From: Noviherbaspirillum aerium
GTDB taxonomy: Bacteria; Pseudomonadota; Gammaproteobacteria; Burkholderiales; Burkholderiaceae_D
Assembly (NCBI RefSeq): GCF_008929045.1
Contig: NZ_VFAH01000011.1
Location: forward strand, 141,958-205,957
Length of the DNA stretch: 64,000 bases
Reading direction: 5' to 3'
Position 1 is the first letter of the stretch. Every line of letters begins with the position of its first letter. The translations under genes were made by a program, and so were the position numbers. The notes below the pieces were generated by a model. The model saw only the letters and a list, made by a program, of their open reading frames with translations, did no database searches and had not been told where the DNA came from. This document shows positions 47,553-56,932 of this stretch, in pieces.

Positions 47553-49879
47553 GCGCTTTCTCCAATCAGGTCGATCACCGCTTCAATGAGCGTCTCGTCA
47601 TGGAAACTTCCCTTGGTCAGGTAATAATCGGCGCCGGCCTCGATGCCGCGGGAACGGTCTTCCGGCCGGTCCTTGTAGGACACGATCATCACGGGGGTGC
47701 GCCGCAGCTGTTCGTCCCTCTTGATCAGCATGACCAGTTCGATGCCATCCATGCGCGGCATGTCGACATCGGTGATGACGAGATCATAGTGATGGCTGCG
47801 CACGGCATTCCAGCCATCCATGCCGTCGACCGCGACATCGACATCGTAGCCGCGGGAAGCCAGCAGCTTGCGCTCCACTTCCCGCACCGTGAGGGAATCG
47901 TCCACCACCAGGACGCGCCTTGCAGCGGTTCGGGCCTTTTCAGGCAAGCCTTCGAGCCGGCGCAGCGCACCGGACTCGGCAAGTCGCAGGATTCCGGTCA
48001 TGACATCATCAATGTCGAGGATGAGCACCGGTGATCCGTCGTCAAGCAAGGCCGCCGCGGAGACCGATTTCATCTTGCCGAACATGTCTTCGATCGGCTG
48101 CACGGCGAGACTGTATTCTCCGCGTATCGCATCGACGGCCAGCGCATGCCTCTGCTGGGAAGACCCGATGATCACCACTGGTACGGGGCCGTCGGCCACG
48201 CCGCTGCCGCCAAGTTCGAGCAGCTGGGCGGCGGACACCAGGCCGACATGTTCATGGCCGAATGCGAAGAACTGCTTGTCTTCGAGGATATGGATGTCTT
48301 CCCGGGTAACGCGCATGATGCGCTCGATCTTGGTGACCGGCACGGCATAGGCTTCGCCGCCGATATCAATCACGATGGCGCGCACGATCGACTGCGACAG
48401 CGGCAGGGTGATCGTCGTGCGGAATCCCTTGCCCGGTTCGCTTTCCAGGCGCACCGTGCCGTTGAGCTGCCTGACCGTTACCTGGACCACGTCGAGTCCG
48501 ACGCCGCGCCCGGATACCTCATTTGCGGTATCGCGCAGACTGAATGCCGGAAGCAGCAGGAAATCCAGCAATTCGGCGGCGCTCATCGCCGCGGCCATCG
48601 CATCGCTTGCCATGCGTCTTTCGATGACCTTGCGGCGAATCCTTTCCAGGTCCACGCCCTGGCCGTCGTCGCTGACCACCACGGTCAGCATGCCTGCGCT
48701 ATGCCGTGCTTCAAGATGGATGGTGCCCTGCGCCGGCTTGCCGGCCGCCGCGCGCACTTCGGGCGCTTCCATGCCGTGGTCGATGGCGTTGCGCAGGATC
48801 TGGTTGATCGGGGTTTCCATGCGGGCCAGGATATCCCGGTCCACCATGGTGTCGAGTCCGCCGATCTCGAGTCTTACCTGCTTGCCCAGGCTGCGGCCGA
48901 GATCGCGCACCATGCGCGGAAACGCGCCCACGCCATCGCGGAATGGCCGCATTCGCAGCGCAAGGACTTCGTCCAGCATCGCCTGCGATACGCCCAGCAG
49001 ACGCCGCTCGTACGCTTCCAGTTCGGCGAGCTGCTGCACCAGTGTCTGCCGCAGCGGCTTGATGCGCTGATGCACGGCGAGCCATCTTTCCCGCATCAGT
49101 TCGTCCATTGCCGTCGCCGGCAACGCCTCGTTCAGGAGATCGAAGGCGGCGGTCAGATCCTGCTGCTGTTTCTTCAGGCGCTGCATTGCCTGCAGATGGG
49201 GACGCATGGCGTGGGCCGCGACGCGCGACTCGCCGGCAAGGGAGAGCAGGCGATCGAAACTCCGGGTATTGACCTTGATGAACTGGTCATCCGCAATCGC
49301 GGCCGGTTCGGCTGCCGGCGTGTACGCGGAGACGACTGATGCATTTCCCGGTTCGATGGAAGCCGGCCCGACGTCTGGTATTGCGGATGCGGCAGGAGCG
49401 GCGGGTGCCGGGGGCGCAACCGGTGCGGCTGCTGTTCCGGACGGCGCATCGTTCAGTTTTGCCGGATCCGCGGCCTCGTACAGGCTCACAAGCAGGCTGG
49501 AGATGGCGAGCTTGTTCTGCTCCAGCCAAGCGGGCGCAGTGTCTTCGCCCAGGGAAGCGATTTTGGTGACGAGATCGACGCCCGCAAGCAGGCGGTCAAG
49601 CCTGGCCTGGGTCAATTGCAGCCGGCCCTTCTGTGCGGCGACGAAGCAGTCCTCCATCACATGGGAAACACGCTCGACCGCTTCGAGATTGACGATGCGC
49701 GCGGCCCCCTTGAGCGAGTGAGCGGCACGCATCAGGCCATCGAGCGTTTTCATGTCGCCGGCATCATGTTCGAGCGCAAGCAGGCCCGAGGTCAGCACCT
49801 GTGCCTGGCTTTCGGCTTCGCTGCGGAACAGGGCTTGCAGCGACATGCCGCTGTAGTCATCTGCACTGTCGTCTGTCAT
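47549..49879 (-). CDS. wspE: WspE-type hybrid CheA histidine kinase/response regulator
   Basis: 776 residues: Hpt domain with phosphorylatable H54 (RAAHSLKGAAR), an Ala/Pro linker, dimerisation/ATPase domain (NQILRNAIDHGMEAPE, DDGQGVDLERI, GRGVGLDVV), a CheW-like domain near 510-640, and a C-terminal receiver with YDLVITDVDMPRMDG. This CheA-CheY fusion is typical of WspE. It should phosphorylate WspF and an output regulator. Confidence 0.94.
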   Translation of the reverse strand: MTDDSADDYSGMSLQALFRSEAESQAQVLTSGLLALEHDAGDMKTLDGLMRAAHSLKGAARIVNLEAVERVSHVMEDCFVAAQKGRLQLTQARLDRLLAGVDLVTKIASLGEDTAPAWLEQNKLAISSLLVSLYEAADPAKLNDAPSGTAAAPVAPPAPAAPAASAIPDVGPASIEPGNASVVSAYTPAAEPAAIADDQFIKVNTRSFDRLLSLAGESRVAAHAMRPHLQAMQRLKKQQQDLTAAFDLLNEALPATAMDELMRERWLAVHQRIKPLRQTLVQQLAELEAYERRLLGVSQAMLDEVLALRMRPFRDGVGAFPRMVRDLGRSLGKQVRLEIGGLDTMVDRDILARMETPINQILRNAIDHGMEAPEVRAAAGKPAQGTIHLEARHSAGMLTVVVSDDGQGVDLERIRRKVIERRMASDAMAAAMSAAELLDFLLLPAFSLRDTANEVSGRGVGLDVVQVTVRQLNGTVRLESEPGKGFRTTITLPLSQSIVRAIVIDIGGEAYAVPVTKIERIMRVTREDIHILEDKQFFAFGHEHVGLVSAAQLLELGGSGVADGPVPVVIIGSSQQRHALAVDAIRGEYSLAVQPIEDMFGKMKSVSAAALLDDGSPVLILDIDDVMTGILRLAESGALRRLEGLPEKARTAARRVLVVDDSLTVREVERKLLASRGYDVDVAVDGMDGWNAVRSHHYDLVITDVDMPRMDGIELVMLIKRDEQLRRTPVMIVSYKDRPEDRSRGIEAGADYYLTKGSFHDETLIEAVIDLIGESA

Positions 49880-50553
49880 CGCAGTGCTCCGTTCAACTGG
49901 TAGCCGACCAATTCTTCATCGAGGCAGCCGACGCGCTGCTCCTCAAGGACAAGTATGCCGCGCATGTAACGATGCCGCGATTCGACCAGCGTCGCCGGCA
50001 GAGGCTGCAGCTGGTCCGCCGCATGGCGGTGTATTCCCTGCAGATCGTCCACCGGCAAGGCGAAGGCCTGCTGGCCGAACTGCATCAGCAACAGGCGCGG
50101 ATAGACACGCTGACCCGGAAGTGCAGGCGGCTGCTCGCCCGCAATGCCAAGCAGCGCGGCGAGCGACATGCAAGGGTAGATGCGCCCCTGTATGCCGACG
50201 ATGCCCAGCAAGGGGCCGGCGCTTCTGTGCGGCAGGCGATGCGGCACGCGCGGATCCGCTACCGCCAGCGCCAGGCGCGTCGGCAAGGCAAGCCATTCCC
50301 GGCCGATGCGAAACACCAGCGCCGACTGGTCGGTGCGGCTTCGCGTATCCTGCGGACGGGCAAAGACGTCGGCCCATTCCTGGAGATACTGCTGCGACAG
50401 CGGTCTTTGCATGACCTCGGCGGCCGCGGAGGAATACACGTCGCAATGACGGCAATGCCCGTGTTCGCCAAGGCGTTCGCAACTGCGGTCGCCGCGTACG
50501 CCGCTGCGATTCCAGCAGTCAGCATTCGGATTATTCATAAAGGAATGATTCAT
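49876..50553 (-). CDS. wspD: WspD-type CheW coupling protein
   Basis: 225 residues; the start at 50553 overlaps the wspC stop (ATGA), so an upstream in-frame extension is rejected. The CheW fold spans about 75-215 (LVFRIGREWLALP, PLLGIVGIQGRIYPCMSL, LLLMQFGQQAFALPVDD). The N-terminus has a Cys/His cluster, CERLGEHGHCRHCDVYS, also seen in WspD relatives. It links the kinase to the WspA receptor. Confidence 0.88.
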   Translation of the reverse strand: MNHSFMNNPNADCWNRSGVRGDRSCERLGEHGHCRHCDVYSSAAAEVMQRPLSQQYLQEWADVFARPQDTRSRTDQSALVFRIGREWLALPTRLALAVADPRVPHRLPHRSAGPLLGIVGIQGRIYPCMSLAALLGIAGEQPPALPGQRVYPRLLLMQFGQQAFALPVDDLQGIHRHAADQLQPLPATLVESRHRYMRGILVLEEQRVGCLDEELVGYQLNGALR

Positions 50554-51851
50554 GATTTGCCTCGCGTTCCGGACCGGCGTTCGAATACGCGCGCAGCCCT
50601 TTGCCGGAACTGCCTGGCGGCATCGGCATCGCCATCCTGCTCGGCCAGCAGTGCGAGGTGGCACAGGGCTTCGTAATGATCGGGTTCAAGGTACACCGCG
50701 CGGCGGAGATGTTCGGCCGCCGCCCTTGCATCATGCTGCCGTTCAAGCAGCAGTCCCAGCATGAAGTAGGCTTCCGCGCAATCCGGAGCCAGTTGCAGGC
50801 AGCGCTGATACAGTCGCTCGGCTCCTTGCCGATCGCCGGCATCCGCGGTCTCGCGTGCCTGGCGCAGGATGGCTTTCAGACCCCCATCCGGTTGCGACGC
50901 CATGGCCGGCTGCGGTGTTTGTAACATTGTTGGAGGCTGCAGAATCTGTGGCGAACGAGGTGCATGCGGTGGTGACGCCGGCGGCAGCGCACGCTTGCGT
51001 TGCAGGTGGCCGGATGCTGTTGCGAGCGGCGCATTTGCACTTGTATTTGCATTTGCATTTGCATTTGCCGTCGAGGCTGCGGCCTTGGTCAGAGCGAATG
51101 CCCTCGGATACGGAGCGGCGGCAAAGCCGTGCTGGATGAAGGCGTTGGTCTCCGCATATCCGGACAGCAGCAGACCGTCGTCGCGAAGCAGTGACTTCAG
51201 CCTGGCTGCGGCGTTGCGCTGCGCGGCCTCGTCAAAATAAATCAGGAGATTGCGGCAGAAGATCACGTCGAATTGTTCTCCCGGAGCCGACGCTTCCAGC
51301 GTCAGGAGATTCGCGCAGCGAAACCGCACGGCGGCGCGGATCTCCTGATGCAGTTCATAGCCGTGGTCGCCCCGGTGAAAATACTTGTCCCGAAAGCCCA
51401 GATCGCTGGTGCGAAACGCATTGCGCTGATAGACGCCAAGTCTGGCGCGCTCGAGCGCTCCCCGGCTTACATCGATGGCTTCGAGGATGACTTCTCCCGG
51501 TGCGATGCCTGCCTCGGCCAGCGCGATCGCCATCGAATACGGTTCTTCTCCGGTTGCACAGGGAATGCTCAGCAGCCGCGCCGGACGCCGGCCATTGCGC
51601 ATCAGCTGCGCGACGAAGTTCGCCGCTGCGGAAAAGGCATCGGCATCGCGAAAGAACCAGGTCTCCGGAACGACGATCTGATCGACCAGGATGGACATTT
51701 CCCCCTCATCATTCAACGCATGAAGCGCATAGGCGTTCAGATTGGCCTCGCCGACCTCGCGCATGCGCCGGCGCACCGCATGCTCGATGGCGTCGTGCGC
51801 GAGCTTCATCCCGGTCTCGAGCCGGAGGCGGTTGGACAGGGCGAGCATCAT
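50550..51851 (-). CDS. wspC: WspC-type CheR methyltransferase with TPR tail
   Basis: 433 residues. The CheR methyltransferase covers about 1-260, with the SAM block LLSIPCATGEEPYSMAIAL and FDVIFCRNLLIYFD. A low-complexity Ala/Asn/Pro linker (about 263-330) leads to two TPR motifs near 340-420. The CheR-TPR fusion is characteristic of WspC. It methylates WspA glutamates. The linker contains an in-frame hexanucleotide repeat. Confidence 0.93.
   Translation of the reverse strand: MMLALSNRLRLETGMKLAHDAIEHAVRRRMREVGEANLNAYALHALNDEGEMSILVDQIVVPETWFFRDADAFSAAANFVAQLMRNGRRPARLLSIPCATGEEPYSMAIALAEAGIAPGEVILEAIDVSRGALERARLGVYQRNAFRTSDLGFRDKYFHRGDHGYELHQEIRAAVRFRCANLLTLEASAPGEQFDVIFCRNLLIYFDEAAQRNAAARLKSLLRDDGLLLSGYAETNAFIQHGFAAAPYPRAFALTKAAASTANANANANTSANAPLATASGHLQRKRALPPASPPHAPRSPQILQPPTMLQTPQPAMASQPDGGLKAILRQARETADAGDRQGAERLYQRCLQLAPDCAEAYFMLGLLLERQHDARAAAEHLRRAVYLEPDHYEALCHLALLAEQDGDADAARQFRQRAARVFERRSGTRGKS
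51031..51069. repeat. Hexanucleotide repeat (GCATTT) within wspC
   Basis: About six consecutive 6-mers of GCATTT or one-base variants (GCACTT, GTATTT). On the coding strand they encode alternating Asn-Ala in the linker between the CheR and TPR domains. Changes in copy number would keep the reading frame. Confidence 0.85.
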
Positions 51852-52315
51852 GTGGCCTTGCCTCCATTTTCCGGAAACAGGATGCTGCGCACGTCGTCGG
51901 TGAGAAGCTGTTCAGGATGGAGGATCTGCACGATGCCATTGCCATGCGTGCCCACCTTTCCCAGGTAAGGCGCCTTTTCACTGGATACGCCGCTTCCGCT
52001 CAGTTGCGCTGCATCGAACCTTGCCATGCCTTCCACCTGCTCGGCGATCAGGCCCAGCCTATGCACTTGCCCTTCGCCCATGGGGTACTCGACCAGCAGG
52101 ATGCGCGTGTCGAAACGGGCGGCATGCGAGCGGCCGCAGGCCAGCCGGCAAAGGTCTATCACCGGAACGGGACTTCCATGCAGGTTCATCAGGCCGGCGA
52201 CGAAGGCGGGGGCCTGCGGCAGGGATTTCAGTTCCATCAGCGGCAATACCCGCAAGAGACCGGCGGTCGCCAGCGCATAGCGGTCCTTGTCGAGATGGAA
52301 GATCAGAAACTGCAT
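51848..52315 (-). CDS. wspB: WspB-type CheW coupling protein
   Basis: 155 residues with one CheW domain: FLIFHLDKDRYALATAGLL, VAGLMNLHGSPVPVIDLCRL and ILLVEYPMGEGQVHRLGLIAEQVEG. It couples WspA to the kinase. Its stop overlaps wspC by 4 bases and it lies 96 bases after wspA. Confidence 0.92.
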   Translation of the reverse strand: MQFLIFHLDKDRYALATAGLLRVLPLMELKSLPQAPAFVAGLMNLHGSPVPVIDLCRLACGRSHAARFDTRILLVEYPMGEGQVHRLGLIAEQVEGMARFDAAQLSGSGVSSEKAPYLGKVGTHGNGIVQILHPEQLLTDDVRSILFPENGGKAT

Positions 52316-52411
52316 GGCGTTCCGTGTGGCTGAATGACTGAATGACTGTGTGCTGTCTTTGCTGTCGGGTATGCGGCGCGGGCGTTCGCTGGCGCGCTGA
52401 AGTCCTGCCTT

Positions 52412-54226
52412 TTACATGTTGACCGCAAAGCTGGATACGCCCGCCTGCAGGTCTTTTGCCGCGTACTGCAGTTGCTGCACGGCTTCGCTGGTGGCCTTCA
52501 ATGCATCGACCGCCTGCTGCGTGGCATCGTTCAACTGCGTCATCGTTTCGGTGATCTGCGACGCACCCACCGCCTGCGACTGCATGCCTTCCAGCACCAT
52601 GTCGAAGCGGGGCGGCAGTTTTTGCACCTGTTCGACGACGATGGTCAGGCCGTCGCTGACTTGCCGCGTCTCTTCGACGCTGCGCCGGATGTCCTCGGAG
52701 AACTTGTCCATGCCCATGACGCTGGCCGATACCGCGGACTGCATTTCCTTGAGCATCTGCTCGATATCCCAGGTGGCGACCGATGTCTGGTCGGCCAGCC
52801 GTCGGATCTCGGTGGCGACGACGGAAAATCCGCGGCCGGCCTCGCCGGCCTTTTCGGCTTCGATCGCCGCATTGAGGGAAAGGATATTGGTCTGGTCCGC
52901 AACCTTGGTGATCGTTGTCAGCACCGCGTTGATGTTGCTCGCCTTTTCCGACAGCGCGGCCAGCTTGGCATTGATGGAATCGGTCGCGCTCACCATGCGC
53001 TGCATGCTGTGGTCCATGCGGCGCAGATTGCCCAGGGCGTCGGTGGTGGCCGAATTGGTATCTTCCGCCACCTGGTTGACTTCCTGCATCGCCTTGACGA
53101 GCTGTGCGGTATTGGCCGAGATTTCCTTGGTGGTGCTCAGGACTTCGATGCTGGTCTGCGCCTGCTCGACGCCGGTGGATTCCTGCTGCCGCGCCGAGGC
53201 CGCGATCTCGGTGGTGGAGGTGGCAACCTGGATGCCCGCCTTCTGTACCCGGTCCAGCAGAACACGCAGGTTGTCGAACATGGTGGCAAGTCCGCCCCCC
53301 AGGCGACCGATCGCATCTTCGCCGCTTACGGCAATCCGGCCTGTCAGGTCGCCCCTGGCTGCGCGCGACACCACATCGAGAAGCAGGTCGACCTTGCGTT
53401 TCAGTTCATCGGTCGACTGTCTTTCTCGCGCCTGGCTATCCTGAAGCGTCTGCGCCATGTGGTTGAACTGCGCTGTCACCTGGCCCAGATCGTCACGGCT
53501 CTGCACCTCGGCGCGCGCCGACGGGTCGCCCGCCGCCATCCGGTTCAGCGCATTGGTGAGATGTCCGAGCGGAAGCAGTATGGAACGGGCCAGCGAAACG
53601 GCGATCAGCAGTGCCGTCAGCACGGCCGCCATCCCGCCGATGGAGAGCAGAAGCAGCATGTTGCGCCGTGCACTGTCCGCGTCCGACGAACGCGCCGTCA
53701 GGAGACGATTTTCATCCGCATTGAAATCCGACAGCAACTCATGTGCCGCTGCAACATCCGCAAAACCCGCCGTGATCAGCGGATCTCGCGACAGCTGTTC
53801 CAGTGCCCCGGGGGTCGAAGGCATGCTGCGGCGCTTTTCAATCATGGGCTGGACAATGTTCCTCAGCCAGTTGTTCAGCAGCGGCTCGATCTTTCTCAGG
53901 CGGTCCTGCTGCGTAGGATTGTCCGCCGACAGGGTTTTCAACTGGCGCAGATGCTCCCGCATGGAAGTTTCGCTTTCGCCCATCGTTTGCAGAAGCTTTT
54001 CGCTTCCGGTAAGGACATAGCCCCGGAACTGGGCCTGGACATCGCGGATTTCAGCCTCAAGCCCGTTGCTGCGCAGCAGAAGCTGCAGCGTATGACGGTC
54101 CCAGCCGTTGGCCATGGTGAGTTGATTGAAATGGTAGAAGGCAGTGAGAAGAAGAACGAGAAGCAGGGCAACGATGGCGCCGAAACCGGCATAGAGCTTT
54201 TTCTGGATACTCAAATCTTTAAACAT
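52412..54226 (-). CDS. wspA: WspA-type methyl-accepting chemoreceptor
   Basis: 604 residues from [10 protein letters not shown], with AGGAGA upstream. TM1 is near 12-34, a CHASE3-like periplasmic domain follows ([16 protein letters not shown]), TM2 near 190-215, then HAMP and a long helical signalling domain with the tip [21 protein letters not shown]. In Pseudomonas, WspA responds to surface contact or envelope stress. It heads the six-gene wsp operon. Confidence 0.92.
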   Translation of the reverse strand: MFKDLSIQKKLYAGFGAIVALLLVLLLTAFYHFNQLTMANGWDRHTLQLLLRSNGLEAEIRDVQAQFRGYVLTGSEKLLQTMGESETSMREHLRQLKTLSADNPTQQDRLRKIEPLLNNWLRNIVQPMIEKRRSMPSTPGALEQLSRDPLITAGFADVAAAHELLSDFNADENRLLTARSSDADSARRNMLLLLSIGGMAAVLTALLIAVSLARSILLPLGHLTNALNRMAAGDPSARAEVQSRDDLGQVTAQFNHMAQTLQDSQARERQSTDELKRKVDLLLDVVSRAARGDLTGRIAVSGEDAIGRLGGGLATMFDNLRVLLDRVQKAGIQVATSTTEIAASARQQESTGVEQAQTSIEVLSTTKEISANTAQLVKAMQEVNQVAEDTNSATTDALGNLRRMDHSMQRMVSATDSINAKLAALSEKASNINAVLTTITKVADQTNILSLNAAIEAEKAGEAGRGFSVVATEIRRLADQTSVATWDIEQMLKEMQSAVSASVMGMDKFSEDIRRSVEETRQVSDGLTIVVEQVQKLPPRFDMVLEGMQSQAVGASQITETMTQLNDATQQAVDALKATSEAVQQLQYAAKDLQAGVSSFAVNM

Positions 54227-54407
54227 GAACTCTCCTGGCGACACTTGCGCTTGGTTGCATTCCTGACATTGCCATATTGGACGCGGATGCTTTGCACGAA
54301 ATGTGCCAAGTGTAGCCTGAAGTGATTGTCGCGACGAAAAAGCGGAGGCGAAAAGAAGAGGGGGCAGGCGGCGCAACAGCGGCGCTGCAGATCACAGGCG
54401 GACCGTG

Positions 54408-54480
<73 letters not shown>

Positions 54481-54668
54481 ATGCAATGCATTCTATTAAC
54501 CGGTATTCAAGGAAGCAAGAGCGCGTTAGGCATGATGCGGCCGGATGGTCGCGACTTTTTCCGTCCCGTCAGCGAGGAAGGTTCAGGAAAGCCCTCAAAA
54601 AGCACATCCAAGTAATTGAATTATCGAATCTATTGACTCAAATTCGTCAAGCCTACTATAGTTGCGGC

Positions 54669-54887
54669 ATGATTTCCGAATTTCATCAACTTTCCGAAAA
54701 AATCGAGCAGCTTGCCGAGCTGACCAAGTCGCTGCGCCGCGAAAATGCCGAGCTGCGTGCTTCCCTTGCCTCGGCTACCGCCGAAAATGCCGATCTCGCG
54801 AAGCGGATCGAGGAAGCCTGTCAGCGCGTTTCGGCATTGCTGGAGCAGATCCCGGCCGCTGATGAAGCCAACGAGGAGGCGGCGTGA
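54669..54887 (+). CDS. ZapB-like coiled-coil protein (TIGR02449 type)
   Basis: 72 residues, almost wholly coiled coil (LSEKIEQLAELTKSLRREN and onward in leucine heptads). A short coiled-coil protein directly before zapA is the setting of the TIGR02449 family, thought to assist the division ring like ZapB. Its stop overlaps the zapA GTG start by 4 bases. Confidence 0.82.
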   Translation: MISEFHQLSEKIEQLAELTKSLRRENAELRASLASATAENADLAKRIEEACQRVSALLEQIPAADEANEEAA

Positions 54888-55195
54888 TCCAGGTCGACGT
54901 AACTATCATGGGCCAGCCCTACAAGCTGGCATGCAGGGAAGGCGAGGAAGTCGCCTTGCGGCAGGCAGTGGATTATCTGGACCAGAAGATGTGCACGATT
55001 CGCGATGCCGGCAAGATCAAGGGCACGGATCGCATTGCCGTCATGGCCGCGCTTGGCATTGCCGCAGAATTTCTTACGACAAAAACCGAGGACGGACCGT
55101 TTGCCGACATGACGGTAGCCGACGTCAAGCAGAAAATTGCCGCGATGCATACGGTACTCGACGCGGCGCTTGCCCCTCAGGAAAATCTTTTTTAG
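54884..55195 (+). CDS. zapA: Cell division protein ZapA
   Basis: 103 residues from GTG. MGQPYKLACREGEE and LRQAVDYLDQKM form the ZapA head domain; a coiled-coil tail follows. ZapA crosslinks FtsZ filaments at mid-cell. The gene is followed by 6S RNA, as in most proteobacteria. Confidence 0.94.
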   Translation: MIQVDVTIMGQPYKLACREGEEVALRQAVDYLDQKMCTIRDAGKIKGTDRIAVMAALGIAAEFLTTKTEDGPFADMTVADVKQKIAAMHTVLDAALAPQENLF

Positions 55196-55232
55196 TTCCA
55201 TAAAAACATCAGGAATATTTTCTCTCAGGCCT

Positions 55233-55260
55233 TTGACAGCAGGCGCTATTCGAGTAAACT
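55233..55260 (+). promoter_or_regulatory. Sigma-70 promoter of 6S RNA
   Basis: TTGACA (55233-55238, perfect -35) and TAAACT (55255-55260) are 16 bases apart, placing the start near 55267, where the 6S stem begins. Confidence 0.75.
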
Positions 55261-55266
55261 TAAGTC

Positions 55267-55440
55267 TCCTGCCGTGTTCGCGATTGCCATATATTCCTTG
55301 AACCATTTATGAGCATAGGTTGCGGAATATCGTTCGATGGGCGTGATCGTCGCTAGTCCGATGAACCCGAAATTGAGCTAACTGTGACCACCTTGAACCG
55401 CTAGGTTCGGGATGCCGGCAAAGACGGCACAGGCGGGGCT
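55267..55440 (+). ncRNA. ssrS: 6S RNA
   Basis: It lies between zapA and the EVE gene, the usual ssrS position. The ends pair (TGCCGT at 55270 with ACGGCA at 55424, continued by flanking bases), giving the long rod typical of 6S RNA. Near the 3' side the conserved stretch CACCTTGAACC ... GGTTC followed by GCCGGC matches known 6S sequences. It mimics an open promoter and sequesters sigma-70 RNA polymerase in stationary phase. Exact ends are estimates. Confidence 0.88.
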
Positions 55441-55450
55441 TTATACCCAG

Positions 55451-55480
55451 GCGGCTGCATGCAAATGCAGCCGCTTTTTT
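55451..55480 (+). terminator. Terminator after 6S RNA
   Basis: GCGGCTGCAT, loop GCAA, ATGCAGCCGC and six T: a 10-bp perfect stem. Confidence 0.93.
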
Positions 55481-55578
55481 ATGCGCGCTGACTTTGCCCG
55501 CATGGCGGGACAAGGCAGGACAGAGTGCATGACGCGCTTGTCCGCACAACGGATTCTTGATGACTGATCCTTCGAGAG

Positions 55579-56049
55579 ATGAACAAGCAATACTGGTTGA
55601 TGAAATCCGAACCCGATGAGGTGAGCATTGATGATGCGCTGGTTGCGCCGGGCGGCGTGGTTCCCTGGACAGGCGTGCGCAACTATCAGGCGCGTAACTT
55701 CATGCGGGATGCGATGCGTGTCGGCGACGGCGTGCTCTTCTACCATTCTAGCTGTGCGGAGCCGGGCATTGCCGGCCTGGCCGAAGTCGCGAGCACTCCT
55801 TATCCGGATCCGACGCAGTTCGATCCCGCGAGCAAATACCATGATCCGAAGTCAAGCCGGGAAAATCCGCGCTGGCTGCTGGTCGATGTGCGCGCCACCC
55901 GCAAGACCCGGCTGATGCCGCTGGCCGAAATGAGAAGCCATCCCGATCTTGCCGACATGCAGATCCTCAAGCGCGGCAACCGGCTTTCCATCACTCCCGT
56001 ATCCCCTTCCGAATGGCGGTGTATCATCGACTGCATTTCAATTTCATAA
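55579..56049 (+). CDS. EVE domain-containing protein
   Basis: 156 residues filling one EVE (PUA-like) domain: YWLMKSEPDEVSIDDAL, WTGVRNYQARNFMRD, GDGVLFYHSSC and WLLVDVRATRKT. EVE domains bind modified bases in DNA or RNA. The cellular target here is unknown. Confidence 0.92.
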   Translation: MNKQYWLMKSEPDEVSIDDALVAPGGVVPWTGVRNYQARNFMRDAMRVGDGVLFYHSSCAEPGIAGLAEVASTPYPDPTQFDPASKYHDPKSSRENPRWLLVDVRATRKTRLMPLAEMRSHPDLADMQILKRGNRLSITPVSPSEWRCIIDCISIS

Positions 56050-56066
56050 TAACTAGAAAGCATACG

Positions 56067-56870
56067 ATGGACATTTCGCTGGTTGCGGCGTTGCTGGTGC
56101 TGGGAGCGGCCGTGGGGTACGCCGCAGGATTACTGGGCATTGGCGGCGGCATGCTGCTGGTGCCGTTCATGACCATGGTGCTGACTGCCAGGAATTTTCC
56201 TCAGGAGCATATCGTCCATATGGCCATTGCCACCTCGCTGGCAACCATCATGTTCACTTCAATTTCGTCTGTGCGTGCGCATCATGCGCGGGGCGCGGTG
56301 CTGTGGAATGTGGTCAAGCTGCTTGCGCCCGGCATCCTGATTGGTTCCTGGATCGGGCCGTGGATAGGATCGCAGCTCAATTCTTCGGTGCTGGCATTGT
56401 CGTTCGCGGTCTTTGTCGCATTCTCCGCAACGCAGATGCTGATCGACAAGAAGCCGGCCGCCTCGCGTGATCTGCCGAACCCTCCTGGCATGTTTGCCGC
56501 AGGCGGCGTCATCGGCGTGCTGGCCGGACTGGTGGGAGCGGGCGGCGGCTTCATCTCCGTTCCCTTCATGACCTGGTGCAACGTGAAGATTCATAATGCC
56601 GTGGCTACCAGCGCCGCATTGGGTTTCCCGATCGCGCTCGCCGGTACCCTGTCGAATATCTATTTCGGTCTCAATGAGCCGGGCCTGCCGAGCGGCTCGC
56701 TGGGCTTTATCTATCTGCCCGCGCTGCTGGTAATTTCCATCGCCAGCGTCACCACGGCGCCGCTGGGCGCCAGGACTGCGCACAAGCTGCCGGTAAAGTC
56801 CCTCAAGCGGGTGTTTGCCATTCTGCTGTATGCCCTGGCGGGATACATGCTCTACAAGTCGTTTGCCTAG
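56067..56870 (+). CDS. TauE/SafE family permease (sulfite exporter-like)
   Basis: 267 residues from MDISLVAALL. About eight membrane helices in two repeats, with the family motifs GYAAGLLGIGGGMLLVPFM and GLVGAGGGFISVPFM. Members move sulfite, sulfoacetate or other organosulfur anions; substrate not deducible. It starts 17 bases after the EVE gene. Confidence 0.88.
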   Translation: MDISLVAALLVLGAAVGYAAGLLGIGGGMLLVPFMTMVLTARNFPQEHIVHMAIATSLATIMFTSISSVRAHHARGAVLWNVVKLLAPGILIGSWIGPWIGSQLNSSVLALSFAVFVAFSATQMLIDKKPAASRDLPNPPGMFAAGGVIGVLAGLVGAGGGFISVPFMTWCNVKIHNAVATSAALGFPIALAGTLSNIYFGLNEPGLPSGSLGFIYLPALLVISIASVTTAPLGARTAHKLPVKSLKRVFAILLYALAGYMLYKSFA

Positions 56871-56932
56871 CTATCTGCGGGGCATTGAAAACGGCTGCGG
56901 CGGCATGAAAACGCATGCCGCCGCCATGCTGT

